Assembly: GCA_038496675.1 (NCBI GenBank)
Contig: CM076654.1
Location: 11,424,630-11,488,629 of the forward strand
Origin: Rachycentron canadum
Taxonomy: Eukaryota; Chordata; Actinopteri; Carangiformes; Rachycentridae
Length of the DNA stretch: 64,000 nucleotides
Direction: 5' to 3'
In this document: positions 1 to 13,311 of the stretch, piece by piece
Numbering within the stretch: position 1 is the stretch's first letter
Layout of the letters: each line of letters opens with the position of its first letter
Made by a program: the position numbers and the translations under genes
Notes under the pieces: generated by a model
What the model was told of the DNA's origin: nothing
The model's input: the letters and a program-made list of their open reading frames with translations, nothing else
The model's database searches: none

Positions 1-1015
1 TTCAAGAGCAGAGTAGTTCATTAGAGTAACTGGTAGGCAAGACAACACACTGATCGCATCACAGCACTTAAAGAAGGTTATGACCAATTATGGAGACAGA
101 TCTAAGAGGAGCAATGTAGATTCTCTCCTGGTCTTGAAACACTGGACCAACTTTTGACTTTAGAGGTTACTCTGAGGGTGTCGTGGGAGTTCGCTCATCT
201 CTTCAACATACGTTTCATGGAGAAGGTTTCCCCCTCGGCCTTGTGGGGGAAGTACCACCAGGGCTGTTGCCATAGATACGATGGATATGATCTCAAGGTG
301 CAGCTGGGGGGAGGAGAGTAGCTGGTTTGACAGCCTCAGAACAACATGGTTATGTTGGCTTCATCAGATCATGACCTTCAGCATGCACTGGAGCAGTTTG
401 CAGTCAAGTGTGAAGTGACAGAGATGAGACTCAGCACCTGAATGTCTCAGGCCATAGTTCTCTGCTGGGAAATAAAGAATTGCTCTGAGCAGGTTGGGAG
501 TGATTTGCTGCCACAAGTCAAGGAGTTTAGGTATTTCAAGGTGTTGTTCATGAGTGAGGATAAAATGGAGCATGGGATTGACAGGCAGTTTGGTGCAGTG
601 TCAGCAGTTATGCAGACATTGTGCTGGACAGTTGTGGTGAAAAGGGAGCTGAGCTAGAAGGCAAAGCTTTCAATTTAACAGTAGCTGGAGAGCTTCAGAT
701 AGTGACTCAAAGAATGGAATTACAAATACAAGTACCCACAGTGAGTTTCCCCTCAAAGGGTGGCTGGCTTTACCCTCAGACATTGGGCAAGGAAGCTGGT
801 GCACTTTTACACTGAGAGATGACAGTTGAGGTGGTTTGGGTGTTTGATCAGGGTGTCTCCTGTGCACCTTCCACTGGTGGAGTTCGAGACACATCCAAGT
901 GGCAGGAGAACCCAGGGTAGAGCCAGAACACCCTGGAGAGACTATAAACTTCATGTCATCTGGCTTGGGAGTCTCTTGGGATCTAGTCCACTGGAAGGAC
1001 TGGAAATCAAATTCC
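1..1015 (+). mobile_element. 3' part of a degraded non-LTR retrotransposon (LINE)
   Basis: In the plus direction, interrupted frames match the tail of a widespread fish LINE reverse transcriptase ORF. Seen in order are SSDHDLQHALEQFA (around 363-405), LLPQVKEFRYFKVLF (around 508-552), a MEHGIDRQFGAVSAVM block (around 568-615), VVVKRELS (ends 654), and from 826 MRWFGCLIRVSP then SGRRTQGRARTPWRDY. Stops and frame changes break the frame, and the FADD catalytic stretch before SSDHD is missing or scrambled. The element enters from outside the window and fades near 1010. The clade is not assigned. Confidence 0.8.
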
Positions 1016-4000
1016 TAATACCACACTGCTTTTTGCTGGCCAAAGTCATCATTTTGCTTTGGTCTAATGTTGTGCAACAATTGCTGAGAAAAATCACAGG
1101 ATGGTTTCCAACAGCTTCCTTCTGTTTTTGTGCTGTTTTATTTATTTAGTTTTAATTTTTAATTTATTTTTATTTTTTAATTTATTTTTAATTTTCTTTA
1201 CTCTCCACAGTGGAACAGAACTTTTTAATACTCAGTATCCTTCTCACTGATAACTCTCATTGTTGTTGTTTGTTGTTTGAAACTGTTGCTTACTTCAACC
1301 CATAAATACTTCTCTAGGCTGTAATGTACATAGGTGTTTAATCTGTAAGGACAGATATTCATATTTATGATGACAATATGCATTAATTAACAATTCAATG
1401 TGACATTGAAGAAAAAAAAAATCTGTAGCACTGGGCATCGATTTTTCAGTACATTCAGTGCTTGACGTGGTCATTTTACATTGCAAGGGGTCATTTGATT
1501 CAAGGCTCTTAAAAAGGACAAGGATGGCGTTTTAAGCCTTCAGCAATGTCGTGAAGAAATGCAGGTATCTGAAAATACTCACATGGCATAGCTGAACACA
1601 GTTTACTAGATATATAATGCTTCTAATATTTCTGTTTCTGTTTTTTCCTTCCTTATTTGCAGTGTATTCCATTGTGACTCACAACCTCTTTCATCTGCTG
1701 TGAACCAGATTAAACAACAGACCTGAAGTTGCAGTGAGTATATTGATATTTCGCTTACAGCTGCATATTCAACAGCAGCCTGGGAACAAATCTAATTCAA
1801 TTTAGTTTAGTTTGTATTGTTGGATGATTATCTTTCTTAAGTTATGTTTACTTTTCAGAAATTCTAACAGCACAACATTTAAAATACTTACATAAATACA
1901 TATAAAATAAATAAATACTAAATAAATGCAAAAATAAAAACTGTCTCACTGCCTTTCCAACAGTCTTTCTGTCCTTGTAAATTTTTTTGGTTTATGACTA
2001 TTTGCATGTTGTGGTCATGTATTCTGGAAGTACATCTAATGTACTGTGAGAATGATTTCATTTGAACCGTGCTTGCTTTTTCACAGCTTGCAAGGTTTTT
2101 CAAAAGATTTTCTCATTCATGCTTGTACAGTATCTCTAGAAACCTTCTGCCTAGTTTTCTTTTCTTCTCTTTTGTGAAATGATAGAGTAGAATGACACAA
2201 TATATTCATATATCTTATCTTTTTCAAATTAATTCAACCATTTTAATATTAATCTGTTGATGACTTATTCATTCCAATTGCCCTCAGTTCTCCTCAGATC
2301 TTTTAAACTTTCCTTTTTCATTTTCTCATTTCTCACTTGAAATTTCTCTCCATCTTCTCCCCCCTCGCATCCCATACTTCATCTCCCTTTCATTTTCTCA
2401 TCCTCTTCCACCTCTCATCTCATCTTTTTCCCTTCCTGTTCAATCATTGTAGAGTTAAACTGGTCATCTGTGGCAACTTTAGGTGGAGTCAAAGAGCAGA
2501 AACTAAACTGCTCTGTCACTGATGCCCAAATATTTCGGTAAAGTTCACAATTATCAAGAATGTATAAATTACGAAGTGTTTATTTAGATCCCTCTGTGGC
2601 CTCAACCTATTTACACCCACATATTTGTAAACAACGAGAGGAGAAATAAAGGACAAAGCTACTCCAGAGGCTATTATAATTTCATCCAAGGTCTAATAAA
2701 CACTGGGTAATCAGCAAAGCTAGGAATGATAAACAAACTGGCACTAAATGAAAGAAACAGTTATCCAATTGTTTTGTTTCCCTCTGTCAGAGTGTCAACA
2801 TTTTCCTACACACCCTTTTGGTCAATTCATTTCATTTTAGTGTATATTCATAACCATGTATTGACATTCCTGTTGCACCAGGGAATAAAAAAAAACTGTC
2901 CAGTTTTATTTATTTGGAGAAATAAAATTGGTGTGGTGCATGGTTAGCACAGAGGTAAGGTTTCAATCAACAATCCATTTATTGCAATTTGAAAGTCAAG
3001 TCAAGGCCATGTCTACTGTTGGGTCTAATGTCAATTTGCCCCAAAGCATGATGCTTCTTATTCTTTTTCAAATGTAAATTTAAATGTATTTAAATTTCTT
3101 TAATTGACATGGAATGGGCTCAGATATTGAAAACATTGAATATGAAAGCAGTTATTTGTGACTTTAGACACCTTACTGCATATCTTTGCCTCATGACTCT
3201 TCTCACACACATTCTTCCTATCTATTCCTCAGTCTTCCTATTTGCCTCAGCCTTTTCAGCAAACTTATCTATCTTATCTACTTAACTATATCTGTTTTGA
3301 ACTATTAGAAACCAATTACAGCTTCAGGATAGATAAGGGACGTTACATGTAAAATTACCAAGTTACTTGGTATCACAGCATAAAAGCACTTTTCTTTAAT
3401 AGCTACTAAGAATATCATGAGATACAGTTGTACAAATGAGTGGAAGTGTGGGTTGAAAAAAAATGTTTTTTGCTGTCACTCTATACAATATGTAGTTGGA
3501 ATGAGGTGAGTATTGGGAGAATTTTGACAATAAAACAGTATACATGTCAGTATACATATGGACATTGGGATAATAATTACTTGGTGAGAAAATCCATTCA
3601 GTCACATACTAGTTTTCACTTCTGGTATCTCCCCTTGTTCCCTTGTTCATTGTCATAAAATTAAACCTCCTTAAACATACCTCAAATGCTGCTAGAGACT
3701 CCTGAGAGGCAGCTGTATGTGTGTTCGGCTGAAAACCCACTAGTAACAGTCATTTGCAGTCCATCCAAAGCCAATCTCTTTAACATTCCTTCTTTTTTCT
3801 AGCTTTATTTCTTAATTTCTTCTCTTCAGCTCCTTGCTGGGTTTCATTGGCTTTATTTATTAATAATACCATGAAATTCTTCTGTGCAACTAGCCATGTG
3901 GGTATTCTGAAGTTCATAAGAAAAGTTTTCAATTAAAAAAAATGATTTTTTTTTTTTTATTTTTAAGATAATGAAAACTAAAACTCTTATTGAGTTTATT

Positions 4001-6884
4001 TTAAGACCAGAGCTCATAAATGTCTTATGAACATCTGCTTTATCTCAGTAAGGCCTGAAAAAGAACTGAAGGAGCTGGTAAATTATATCTAATGTCTTCA
4101 TAAAGAAGAAAGACCACGTAGCTGTACTAAGCAAATTAAGCCTGCTTGTTCTCAAGATCGAAGAATTCCACTTCAGTACTGTAGGTTTTGTGCAGAATGT
4201 TGAGCGTGGCTGTAATTTGCTTTTAACTGACACAAACAACAGTGACATATTGTGTTATAGGCTGCATGGCCAGAGAAGAGAACAAAGTGAGAGATTATCC
4301 TTTGATGACTGTATAAACTTTCTGAAAGCATCCACATTCAAACAGCATCTCAGAGCTGATTGTAATTTTACAGAGGTATTTATATCTAGGCACCCATTCC
4401 TCATTTGTACTTATGCCCTTGTTCTCCTTTGTTGACTGGCAGTAAACATGGCTCTGTCTACAGTAAATGACAGGAACAGAAGTAGTGTATGTGCCAGCAA
4501 TGCTCACACAGTGCAGAGTGCAATTTTGGTGTTAAGGATTACCTGGCTTTGTACATGTTTTCCCCGTCTGCTTAAACTTTGTCAAAGTCAGAGGGTACAA
4601 ACGGGCTATTTCAATGTATGTACACAAAGTTCTCAAAAACCAACCCTCCTGTTTTATATATTATTTATATACTGCAAATATATTTACCAGTCAGACTTCC
4701 CAAGAGAAAGCATCCTGTGATGGATATAAACTAAAGACAGTCCTTCACATGACATTTTTGGACTGCTGTGTTGCAAACATACAGGAGAAAGAAAAAGGCA
4801 ATTTGATTGGCCATACCCAGTATTTTCTTTCTATACACAACTTTTTTTAACCTGCAACTCTTCTGTCCAAGTATAAAATTTTTAAAAAAAATTCCACAAC
4901 TGCAACATGTGCACAGTTATGTCCCACTGTTTCATAAACTCCCATCATGTCATTCACCTTTTTAAGTCTTACAACAAAGACATGTTTCATCTCAAGGTCT
5001 GGTGGGAAAAGAAAGGAAACAGACAGAAGGAGAGAGATGTCAGAAAAAGATAGGAAGAAGAAACTGTCAGACAGGTGATTACATTCCCACTTGTGTTTTT
5101 GGTCACCTCAGATTGATCCAATCCAAGACACTATGAGACATACAGGTATAATTAAGAAGTTAAGAGGAGATATTAAAAAAAAAAAAAAAAAAGAGCTAGA
5201 GTGCTAGCTAGATGTAAAACTCTAAGATATCCCACCTCTCCATTTCCCCATTTCCCTATTTTCCTTCAACCCTCTTTTAATCTATTTCCTTTTCATTGTG
5301 TCTCACTATTTTGTGTATTTTTCCCCATGTCTCTCATAAAGGAAAAGACACTGTAGTTTCAGTAATGGAAATGCTGTTCTTCTTCCATAATCTCTCTGAT
5401 CTGAAATAAAGGCAGGATAAAATGCAAAGCCACTTCCTCAACTTTCTGTTTAGTTAGTATCTTATGTCAGACAAAAATCTGAGAAGGACAAATAGGAGGG
5501 AAAGAGGCAGTTTCCCACTAGGGGTATAACATTATATTCAAAGAAACACAGATGCTTGCATATTGAAAATTACATGTTAGCAGTATAAATTTACTAAAGA
5601 TGCAGACTTACTTTAGTTAATGAAGAGTTGACAGGTCACAACCAATGTTAATGCTAATGTTAACTTAACTGATGCAAACACAGATGTCTGCAGTAGTGCT
5701 GAAATTTCACATTATGAGATGAACACAATGACCTGCAGTGACTCTGTATTTTCTTGTTTTGGGAGACCCGAAACTGTGTTCATTTGCTAAATATTATCTA
5801 TTTGAACAACAATGCTATGCTAATGTATGAGCCATAGTATCTGGTTTTCCGCCAGTTGTCTTTAAATCACCAGTATGAGTGTAAATAAGAAAAGCAATGG
5901 AAGATACCTTAGACTGAAAATGATGAATCAATCCTGTGCTGTTTGTACCATTTACCATCAACAGTCAAGTAAGGCAGATCAAGCTGGCTCTTTTCATGGC
6001 TATCACAATTGATGCCAATTACAAGAGCCAGCAGCACCGAGCCTGCATGTTGGCAAAGCAGGTAGCTGACAACACCTCATCAGGTCCCATTAATGTCCTG
6101 CCAAGTCAGATGAAGGGAGAGACTTACCAGCCTCATGAAATTCACTGGCGTGAATGAAAATACTGCTGGTTACATTTACAGAAAAGCTTCCAAGGTCAGT
6201 TAGGATAATTAATCCATGGGAACTGTAATTAACTGTAATGTACCTAGAATTTTAGATGAACACAATAGATTTAAATTTTAAATTAGTAAGCTAAACTTTT
6301 ATGGGCTGTGTTCTGAAAAGAAAAACAATCTGCTTCAGTTTAGATTGAGAAAGCAGCCGACAAAATCATAGCACCTGGACATTCTAGTCCGAAACTAAGG
6401 TATTTACATGTAAAAGCTATAATTGCTATTAAACTGGAAATAAAATACATTCACATTCAAAGCCTGGAGGATAAGGTGGCTAACACTAACCCTAAGCCAA
6501 CATTTGATTTCACTCCTTCTTTTCCCCCACATTCTTCCTGGAGTAAGAATATCTGTCATATTAACAGTTAAAAACAACTAAGCTTTTTTCATCTAAAACA
6601 TTGTTCTGTTGTTTCCAGTTTAGCATTCTGTCGTCTGTTTGTACATTTCATGCAACATAATCACTAGAATGCTGTGGCAGGTTACACATAATGCAATTAC
6701 ACAAAATCTTTAATGGAGTCACAGACAAAAGGTCATTTCATTATCAGTCAATATAATGAAGTTATTAAATATGCTCAGAGATGATGCAGCTGGTGTAGTT
6801 TGTCCACTATGACAATAATGCAGTTGATATATTAATAGTAAGTTCTTAGTGCAGGATGTATAATTATCAGTAAATGACATTTTA
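1016..6884. other. Intron 1 sequence, nothing recognised
   Basis: AT-rich unique-looking sequence with short A/T runs (for example 3948-3959 and 5175-5192). No exon, RNA gene or clear repeat was seen. The short open frames here have no codon bias or recognisable protein. Confidence 0.6.
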
Positions 6885-6928
6885 ACTACTACTACTACTA
6901 CTACTACTACTACCACTACTACTACCAC
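6885..6928. repeat. (ACT)n trinucleotide repeat
   Basis: About 14 ACT units with two ACC variants, in grid2 intron 1. Its reverse frame gives a spurious polyvaline reading. Confidence 0.95.
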
Positions 6929-7447
6929 AGGAGGGCAAAGCAGGAGCTCTCAAAAGTTGACAATCATGTGAAAGAGGGACTTCTTATCGTTGCTGTGCTA
7001 AGGTTTTCCACCCAAGGCAGCTGGCAAAGGAAGGAGCCCTCAGCTGATATGAGATAGTGGTGCTGAAAGAACATGTGCTCTGCCATTCCTGTCTCACTCT
7101 GCCAAAGGCATTCCCTTCAGACTACAGACACTATCCATTGCATTACAATCTAAAAAAGCATCCACAAAACCACAAGCATCCAATCATATGTCTTAAGGCC
7201 ACAGCACAAACATGCTGTAGCTCCTTGGAATAAAATGCATGCCATCATATACTCGTTGTTGGCTGTCAAGGCCAACTTTCTCACACTGTGTACAGACTAC
7301 TAACAGTCAATCTAACAACATCCTCCAAATATCATCTGCTATAGGATTAGAACACAAAACAATCTAAGAGAAAACTACTTGACAGGGCAGAGTGTGTGTA
7401 TGTTGTTCTACCACATCCTAGAGGTGTTGTATTGGATTCAGAACCTG

Positions 7448-7978
7448 GGCCTCATTTATAAAACAGTGCATAGGATCCATACTAATGCACACAATCGTAA
7501 ATGGCACACACAGAAAGTAATCACAAGCTTTTATAAATCACAATTAACTTGGAAATGTGCACACTTCGGCGCGCCTCATGCTCCACCCAAGAAAATACCC
7601 ACAATTAACCACAAATGATCAATACAAATACCTCATGACAACTGATACATATTACTCCTATGGAGAATAGAGACCACACAGTGGTACGCTCAGTGTGCCT
7701 GACAGCACAATTGTGTTTAATAATTTAACACACACAAAAAAAACTTATGAATCACATATATGTATACACACACACACACACATATTTTCAATTTCTACAA
7801 TCTTTCTACAGTTCACCACCTCACTATGTGTGATGTTTTTACATACGTTGGAATTTCCATACATTTGCGCACTATTTCACAAGTTTTGCGTGGGAAGTGG
7901 CAAATTCCTCTTTCAGGCTCCATCTATGCAGCTCTGAGCAATGACGCCACCGGTGACTGTGGAGGCCAGAATTTATTG
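7448..7978 (+). mobile_element. Non-autonomous DNA transposon of the GGGCCTCATTTATAAA type
   Basis: It starts GGGCCTCATTTATAAAACAG at 7448, the terminal motif of an abundant fish repeat. It also contains the internal GTGCGTAGGATCC-like and GTGCACACTTCGGCGCGCC-like blocks and a right-hand stretch TATGCAGCTCTGAG..GACG (about 7922-7948) expected near the far end. The far inverted terminus (TTTATAAATGAGGCCC) is not present: the sequence runs straight into the Tc1 relic. A (CA)n tract sits inside at 7766-7782. The superfamily is uncertain. Confidence 0.6.
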
Positions 7979-8775
7979 TCACGTTCCTAAAACCAGTTTG
8001 AGAAGACTTTTTGCTTTGTGACATTGTTCAACATTATGCTGGAAGAAGGCATCAGAAGATTCTAGCCCTTAAGGGATACACATGGCCAGCAACAACATAC
8101 AGATAGGTTGTGGCATTCAAACCATCATTGATTGGTATTAAGGGACCAAAAGTGCTAAGAAAACATTCCCCATGCCATTACACCACCACCAGCAGGCTGG
8201 ACTGTTGTCACAAAGCAGGTTGGGTCCATGTTGATGCCAAATTCTGAGCCTACCATCTGCATAGTTTAGCAAAAATCCAGATTTATCAGACAACAGTCCA
8301 GTTTTGTGCCTGCTCATGGCTGACAAGTGGAACCTGACGTGGTCTTCTTCTGTTGTTTTCATCCGTTACAGGGTTTGACATGTGCATTCTGAGATGCTTT
8401 TTTGCTCACCACAGTTGGTTTCCATTCTGTCAGTTCCAACCCATCTTCATATTCTCCTCTGACCTCTCTCATCAACAAGGCGTTTCCATTCACGGAACTG
8501 GAGCTCACTGGGTGTTTTGTTTTTTCACACCATTCTAGACACTGTTGTGCATGAAAATCCCAGGAGATCAGCTGCTTCAGAAATATTCCACCCTGTCTCG
8601 CACCAACAATAACACCATGGTCAAAGTCATTGATGTTTTGTGTGAGCATTAAGTGAAGCTCCAGACTTATGCCTGTATGATTTTATGCACTGCACTGCAG
8701 CCACATGATTGACTGATTGGATAATGGCAAGAATAAGCAGATGTGCAGGTATTCCTAATAAAGTGGTCAGTGAGC
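7979..8775 (-). mobile_element. Tc1-like transposon relic with ACTTTATTAGG-type terminal repeat
   Basis: On the minus strand the element begins CACTGACCACTTTATTAGGA (8775 down), the terminal repeat of a common fish Tc1-like family. Transposase fragments follow in shifting frames: NDFDHGVIVGARQGG (about 8628-8584), a helix-turn-helix remnant, EVRGEYEDGLELTEWKP, then GFLLNYADGRLRIWHQHGPNLL in the catalytic core. The DDE-domain end is present only as scraps near 7985-8060. Multiple stops and frameshifts make it inactive. The opposite terminal repeat is not seen. Confidence 0.75.
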
Positions 8776-9661
8776 ACACGTCCCACTTGACTACCTTGGT
8801 TAGACTCATCAGTGTGTGTGGACAATACCAATGAAGACTATAGCAAGGAAGCAATCGCACTGCAGATTTGTGTTTTCACACATCACATCAAATTCACTTT
8901 GTGCATAACCCTCAGCAACTACATGGAGATGGAAAAATAAGACTGTCTGTTCTCATATTCTGCGTCTGTGCTGACCTGCACTGCCAGACAGGACAGCCCT
9001 CAATAGGACTGAATAGTCTGCATAAACAGCTAACTGCCCAGGTCTACTACTTCTAGTGTGTACTGTATTCATATTAATACATATGGATATTTGTCCTGGC
9101 CTTTATCAATTCTAGTTTAACTCATTGAAACACATAAATCTTGTTTTATTTCTTTTATTACTATTATTTATGTGATTTTATTATGTTTGTTTAAAATCAT
9201 GGAATTAAATTTTCTCTGAAACTTTGGTGCCACAACTGCAAGATTAAATGTTTCCATAATGCTACAGTAAGCCTTGTTGTATTGCGCCAATCTATATTGT
9301 ATTACCATGATGTTACACTAACCCAGAAAACACTTTACACTTTACATAATGCAGTAATCTCCCTGAAGCACTCTTGCGTCTTACATGCACATGCATGCAT
9401 GTAAACAGAACACAAATATATGGCTCAGAACACAAAAATGTTCATACCATCACATCCTGACAGTGTAGCCATCGGTAACATGTGCACATGCATTCATTTC
9501 ACAGCTCTACTATGTTATTCTGTATGTTGACTTTGGACTCTTGCTGCCTTGTAGCCACAATACATACTAATCCACTCTTCCTCTCACCACTAAACCTTTC
9601 CTGAATTACAGCATTGTCCTATTGTGCATGTCCTGTTATAAGCTCTGCTAACTCCCTCAGA

Positions 9662-9742
9662 TGTGTGTGTCTGTGTGTGTGGGTGTGTGTGTGTGGGTGT
9701 GGGTGTGTGAGCATGCACTGTAGTTTTTTTTTTTTTTTTTTT
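9662..9742. repeat. (TG)n tract followed by T19
   Basis: An imperfect TG repeat (9662-9709) with GGG interruptions, then a T19 homopolymer at 9724-9742. The close pairing with the (CA)n at 9856 gives opposite-strand TG and CA repeats 150 bases apart. Confidence 0.93.
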
Positions 9743-9855
9743 GGATAATGACAGATAGATGATTTGGAAATGGAACACAAATCAGAGTGACCTTTCTTTA
9801 CTAGCATTTATAAAGAGAAAATGTCCACTCATTTTCTTTCCTGCACGCACACGTG

Positions 9856-9879
9856 CACACACACACACACACACACACA
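9856..9879. repeat. (CA)12 microsatellite
   Basis: A pure CA tract of 24 bases within grid2 intron 1. Confidence 0.95.
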
Positions 9880-12800
9880 GGTCACCAGAAATCAGTGGAA
9901 TAAATAGGACCAAAAACAACAATATCCTGACGATTAGAGCTGGAACCTTCCAACTAAAGAGGATTTGCAGCTTAACTTTTTAAGATTTAGCTACAAGACT
10001 TATGCTCAGGACCATGGTGTAATTGAATAAGACATTTGCATAAGGATTACCAGTACACAGTTCTAATTCTTTTTATTTAATACCACAAAGAGATATTTTC
10101 AGTCAAGTGGAAAATGGTAATAAATAACAATGGTAAAGTAAGCACATACTCTCCTTCTCATTGAGATGTGTTTTGAAGGGCGAAGAGAATACGCAAAGTA
10201 AAGAGATTCAAATTGTACTATCCAAATATTGTCTCACTACTTGCATTATGATGCCCTAAATGTAACTGCACTATTGTGTAAACATTTTAAGAGCCCCTTC
10301 TCGTCTTACACCGAGACAACACAATACCTGAAGTACACAGTTTTCCCCGAAGCTACAAGTACAAAGGCAAGGCTACATTTCACATGCAAGTATATTACAA
10401 CTTCTCGTTTTGTTGAGATGATCAGCATGAACAAGGATGAGCTGGGAGGGAGGCAGAGATGTGGAGAAAATATAAGGGGCCGTAAAAACAATGAAATGCA
10501 TCTGCATAAGTTAAATATAGATTTGAAAAAAGCGAGAGGGGAAAGAACTGACCTACCCTTGGTTAAAGTAGAAAAAATGTGGTTACCATTCAACAAATTG
10601 AAGTGATAAAAATACAATACTTTTAAAGAGTACTTCAAAAGAACTCTATTCTTTCTCATACCCATTAAATTGTACATTATCGTTTGTCGACTCCATCTTC
10701 TCTGTGTTTAGATGCTACATTAAACAGAGACTGAGCTGAGCTGCAGAATGGCAGCACGGTCTGATCAATCTACATTAATATTTCACCGCAAAGACATACA
10801 CCCTTCTCAAAGAGTAAGAAAGAAAGAACGAGAACAACTGTTCTCCTAATTCACCCATGTCACCTAGCATGAATGAAGACGAAACTCGAGATGTATCTTA
10901 TTTGATGTAGCCAGACATGGTTTAAATGTTTTTGATGATGGAGATTAGTGACAATGGCCTTACAGCACTCAAAGAAACATCTTACAACATCTTACAGATA
11001 GACCCCAGATAGCAAAATTATTTCCCTGCAACTCAAGACCTTTAATGTTGTATAGTCAAAATGTCTGCTTTGAAAAAATACTTATCAAGATCTGTAACAG
11101 CCCGAATATCACAAGGAAGTGGACAAATTAAAACAAGACAGTGGCAATGACGATGACAAAAAAATACTTAATTATTATCAATATCATTAATGATTACCAT
11201 TCGGACGCACTGCCACTAACAATGGTGAATGATTGTATTTCATTGATCACTCAGCTAAACAAACCATACATCTTCCTTTCTGACAAGCTTTCACATATTG
11301 TAAGGTAATGAAACCTTTACTACTATCAAAAGTTACTTTCCAAAAAACAAATCTATTCTGACTAAAAGCAGACAGCAGGCAAATATGATGTGTATGCAAA
11401 GAATAAAAAGCAGTGCATCATTATTGCAAATAAAGACAGTAAAACAGTAAATGAAAGAAAAAAAAAAACAACCAATATTTACTCCATAGTTAAAAAGATG
11501 GTTATGGCAAAGACAGATAAGCCAAATAAAGATAAACATGAGAGAAGTGGGCTGAGACAGCAAGTGAAAGCTGTTTAATAGGTAAATTAAAGCCAGTGTG
11601 TGATGAATCCAAGAAGCCTCGGATTCTTAGAGTGAAGATTTTTTTCTTCAAACTGTAGTTTATAGCAATTAGTACACAATAAACACTACGACTTCAGCGT
11701 GTGCCTCAAAGTTTAGGTGCACATGTCCAACTGTTTGCCTCCTCTAGTTGAACTAAACATTATTGTATTGTCTGTGGTAATATCAGTGACAGCATTCCTG
11801 AATGAGAAAAAAGTATTGGTTTTGGGGATGTTGCAGTCCCTTGTTTATAATACAGGAGGAATCAGAGGAGGTAAAAACTCTTGACTCAATTTACAGCTTC
11901 CTGACAGTATAAAAAGGTACAGCTATAAAATACATTCATCAAGCTGGAAACAGGTGGAAAGATATTCAGATATTAGTTGATAGCAACAAAAAGAATGAGA
12001 ATGCAATGTTGCTGAGGAGAAAAGTAAAAAATAGGTATGAACATTCCTTTGATTGAAGGTCAGCAGTTGGTTTTGAGGGTCTGGAGTGAAGAAAGTGCAT
12101 GTGTGGAGAGGGCAGAGGAGAGAGAGTGACACAGTAGACTAAAGGAAAAACAAGTGAAAAGCAGAGGGTGAGAGAAAGAGCCTGGAGGGCTGTCCACAGC
12201 CAGACAGATCCTAATGATGCTGTCTCAATAACAGCTTCTATTGTGCAAGAGTTGCTGGTTGTGCTTGAGTGTACTATGAAATAAGACATTTCTCTAGAGG
12301 TTTCTGGTTTGGAATCATGAGGGAACTGTAATCATATTCATTTCAGTACTAAGATTTAATGTCTGAGATCTTTAGACTCATGGGATACATTCAGCATATA
12401 TCTCTTATCTAGTTTGATGAATATTAATAATAGAATAGACACATCCAGAGGTGGAAAACACAGTAATGACAATGACTCCCATGAATGCATTACAGCCATG
12501 TCACAGGCAGCTTGAAAAGGGTCAAGGCAAATTACGCATAAAAAAAGCAAAACATTTCCCAAAACCTAATTACAGTACCTTACATTGAACCCCTTTAATC
12601 TGGATGCTGTAACTATTACAGTGACTATGTAATCAGCACAAAAAAATGCAGTATAATCAATATGCCAGCCTCCTAGCTACCAGTCCCTATGGCATTCATT
12701 GCTGTAAATAACAATTAAGTTTTTATTCGACCTGCTTGAGGATACAAATTTGTAAGCTATTATAAAGCTGTGAATTATGTCACATTGGGGGCAGCTGAGA

Positions 12801-12924
12801 TACTAGCACTTGGAGATTTATTAAGAGCCACATACAAGAGTTATACGTCCACTAAGAATACCATGCCCTGAATGGAATTGAAAATGGGAAAATACTTTGC
12901 TGCTTATCCTTTTCATAATTTTCA

Positions 12925-13000
12925 AATTTTGAGGTTTGGACTGTTGGTTGAACAAAACAGATATTGTGAGGAAGCCATTTTGAGAGTTTTTCATTTTCTA
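12925..13000 (+). mobile_element. Possible hAT-type MITE fragment
   Basis: The stretch around GGACTGTTGGTTGAACAAAA resembles an internal segment of an abundant fish MITE whose ends carry ATTAATCG-rich inverted repeats. Only about 75 bases are recognisable and the ends are not present, so this is a weak call. Confidence 0.35.
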
Positions 13001-13020
13001 AATACTTCCTTCAAGGAAGT

Positions 13021-13311
13021 GATCCAAATAGTTAAAAAATTGGCTTCACCTCATCTAACTATAATAGTAATACGCTGCATACATATCTATGCATGAATAA
13101 TAATGCCAGTACGATGTGGCTATTCTCCTGCACCAAGTACTACTACTTGAATATTTGCTTTTCATACTTTCTGTAGTTTTTGTTTGATTGTACTTAAATA
13201 CTCTCACTTAAGTGAGAACTTGATAATAATAATAATAATAACTTAATTTCAATATTGTGGTATTAGTATTTTTAGAAAAATAGAACATCTGAGTACTTCT
13301 TCCACCCCTGG
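13021..13311 (+). mobile_element. 3' two-thirds of a fish MITE ending in ACTTCTTCCACCCCTG
   Basis: The right end reads TGAGTACTTCTTCCACCCCTG, preceded by GTGGTATTAGTA and runs such as CTTAAATACTCTCACTTAAG. These are hallmarks of a very common fish element bounded by CAGTGGTGGAAAGTA..TACTTCTTCCACCACTG. Internal blocks (TTCACCTCATCTAACTATAA, TGCATGAATAATAATG) occur in the expected order. The left terminus is missing. A (TAA)n tract has grown inside at 13223-13241. Confidence 0.65.

Larger units (their letters stand above)
8776..12924. other. Intron 1 sequence with microsatellites only
   Basis: Apart from the TG/T/CA tracts at 9.66-9.88 kb nothing was identified. Overlapping frames of 125 and 123 codons occur on opposite strands at 10229-10677, with no recognisable domain. 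Confidence 0.55.

Noticed and set aside
6480..6500. Telomere-like repeat (AACACTAACCCTAAG)
   Set aside because: Only a single partial unit, not a tandem array.
6719..6928. Frame with a polyvaline start
   Set aside because: It is the reverse translation of the ACT trinucleotide repeat.
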